Assembly (NCBI RefSeq): GCF_016746095.1
Contig: NZ_JAERTY010000005.1
Coordinates: forward strand, 62,001-126,000
DNA from: Sphingobacterium faecale
GTDB lineage: Bacteria > Bacteroidota > Bacteroidia > Sphingobacteriales > Sphingobacteriaceae
DNA: 64,000 nucleotides
Reading direction: 5' to 3'
The translations under genes and the position numbers were made by a program. The notes beneath the pieces are model-generated. The model searched no databases. It was given only the letters and a program-made list of their open reading frames with translations, and was not told where the DNA came from. Shown piece by piece: positions 63,326 to 64,000 of this stretch. How positions within the stretch are numbered: position 1 is the first letter of the stretch; the number at the start of each line of letters is the position of its first letter.

Positions 63326-64000
63326 TTACCGCATGAAACCGCCTTTGGTAATTATATCGGCTATCTTACCTAAGCCTGTCATCCTAAATAGCTCCTTGTC
63401 GGCGTTGCCAGTCAGTGCATTGTCTGAGATTGAGAATAGTATTACCGTTCCATCTTCTAAGCCGACACTCATTTGTAAGGAGTCATCGGATTCTGCTAGA
63501 GCCGTAATACGACTATCAAACTTTTCAAAGAGCTTGACGGCATTACCAGTAATAATATCGTAGTAATACAGCGCTTTGTTGTCGGCGCCAGCGGTAAAGA
63601 AAATGAAATCCTTGTTTTTTACAGCGAGGTACTTAGTGTTTTCATTGACCAAATGTGATCCGGTAAACAATTTACGTTGTTTTGGAGTAAAACTTATGAC
63701 GCGGTTGACCGATCGCATACCGAATGACTGTAAAAAAATATCGGATTCTCCTGGTTTGCGCATGAGCACTATGCCGTCTACGGTAATTCCATTGCCGTAA
63801 TTAGGAAGTTCGTTGAAGCCGCCGCCCCATACATATTCCCAGTCCTTCATATTATTTAAGTTGACATGATCAGGTGGGTAGGGAGCTGAGGCTTGTGGAC
63901 TGGGGATCGTGTCTATATCAATGTATCCTCCGGTCGAATTAGGGGTGCTCAGGTTTATATAAAGGAGACGGTTATTTAGCTTATCGTACATAAAACTCAT
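63326..64000 (-). CDS. C-terminal part of a PKD-like family lipoprotein (5' end outside window)
   Basis: At least 224 residues of a minus-strand gene are present; the ATG at the window edge may be internal, so the true start is probably beyond base 64000. The segment is beta-rich with propeller-like phrases (MYDKLNNRLLYINL, FIFFTAGADNKALYYYDIIT, MSVGLEDGTVILFSI) and ends FRMTGLGKIADIITKGGF. That end resembles the GFGKIVDV ending of PKD-like family lipoproteins that accompany SusCD pairs in Bacteroidetes. The match is from recollection of the family and is moderate. If right, a SusC/SusD pair probably lies just outside the window on the right. Confidence 0.5.
   Translation of the reverse strand: MSFMYDKLNNRLLYINLSTPNSTGGYIDIDTIPSPQASAPYPPDHVNLNNMKDWEYVWGGGFNELPNYGNGITVDGIVLMRKPGESDIFLQSFGMRSVNRVISFTPKQRKLFTGSHLVNENTKYLAVKNKDFIFFTAGADNKALYYYDIITGNAVKLFEKFDSRITALAESDDSLQMSVGLEDGTVILFSISDNALTGNADKELFRMTGLGKIADIITKGGFMR

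Noticed and set aside
1..64000. CRISPR arrays, rRNA, tRNA genes, riboswitches or insertion sequences.
   Set aside because: No regularly spaced repeats, cloverleaf-type sequences, conserved rRNA stretches or transposase frames were seen on either strand.

Overview
This 64 kb window is a chromosomal segment of a member of the Bacteroidota, most likely family Sphingobacteriaceae (Sphingobacterium or a close relative). The evidence is three SusC/SusD pairs, each preceded by an ECF sigma factor and a FecR anti-sigma factor, an HU-like protein of the Bacteroidetes histone-like family, GldF/GldG-type ABC proteins, a LytTR response regulator with a propeller-type sensor kinase, and several promoters of the Bacteroidetes type (TTG, then TAnnTTTG). 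No rRNA, tRNA, CRISPR array, insertion sequence or prophage was seen.

Layout. 1-4.5 kb is housekeeping or stand-alone genes: the start of a CstA-like carbon starvation protein (cut by the window edge), a long-chain acyl-CoA synthetase, a diacylglycerol/undecaprenol kinase, a FrnE-type DsbA oxidoreductase, a TPMT-like methyltransferase and a small membrane protein. 4.5-11.4 kb is Sus module 1 (sigma, FecR, SusC, SusD-like). 11.6-13.2 kb carries a secreted thermonuclease, a small HTH-like protein and an HU-like protein whose upstream region holds a repeated 17-bp motif. 13.4-27.3 kb is Sus module 2, a polysaccharide utilisation locus: sigma, FecR, SusC, SusD, an IPT/NHL lipoprotein, a GH123-like hydrolase, a GH32 and a GH20. 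27.4-38.8 kb is a four-gene cluster for very large secreted or outer-membrane proteins (fn3 protein, 2132-residue protein, beta-barrel-like protein, interrupted-collagen lipoprotein). A two-component system lies directly upstream at 39.0-42.9 kb. 43.2-53.1 kb is Sus module 3, which ends in an M14 metallocarboxypeptidase. 53.3-54.3 kb is a lipoate-protein ligase. 54.4 kb to the right edge is one minus-strand operon: the C-terminus of a PKD-like lipoprotein, an ABC ATPase, a fused ABC permease/GldG-like protein, two tandem MutS-like ATPases and an M16 protease.

How the genes work together. In each Sus module the SusC carries an N-terminal STN domain, so the expected circuit is ligand, then SusC, then FecR, then ECF sigma, with the operon as output. 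Module 2 is aimed at a glycan with beta-N-acetylhexosamine and probably beta-fructofuranosyl residues. Module 3 is more likely aimed at peptides. The most unusual pieces are the MutS-pair/ABC/M16/PKD operon, where truncated MutS-like proteins without mismatch-recognition domains sit among envelope transport and proteolysis genes, and the giant surface-protein cluster next to its own sensor kinase. Neither has a function that can be named from sequence alone.
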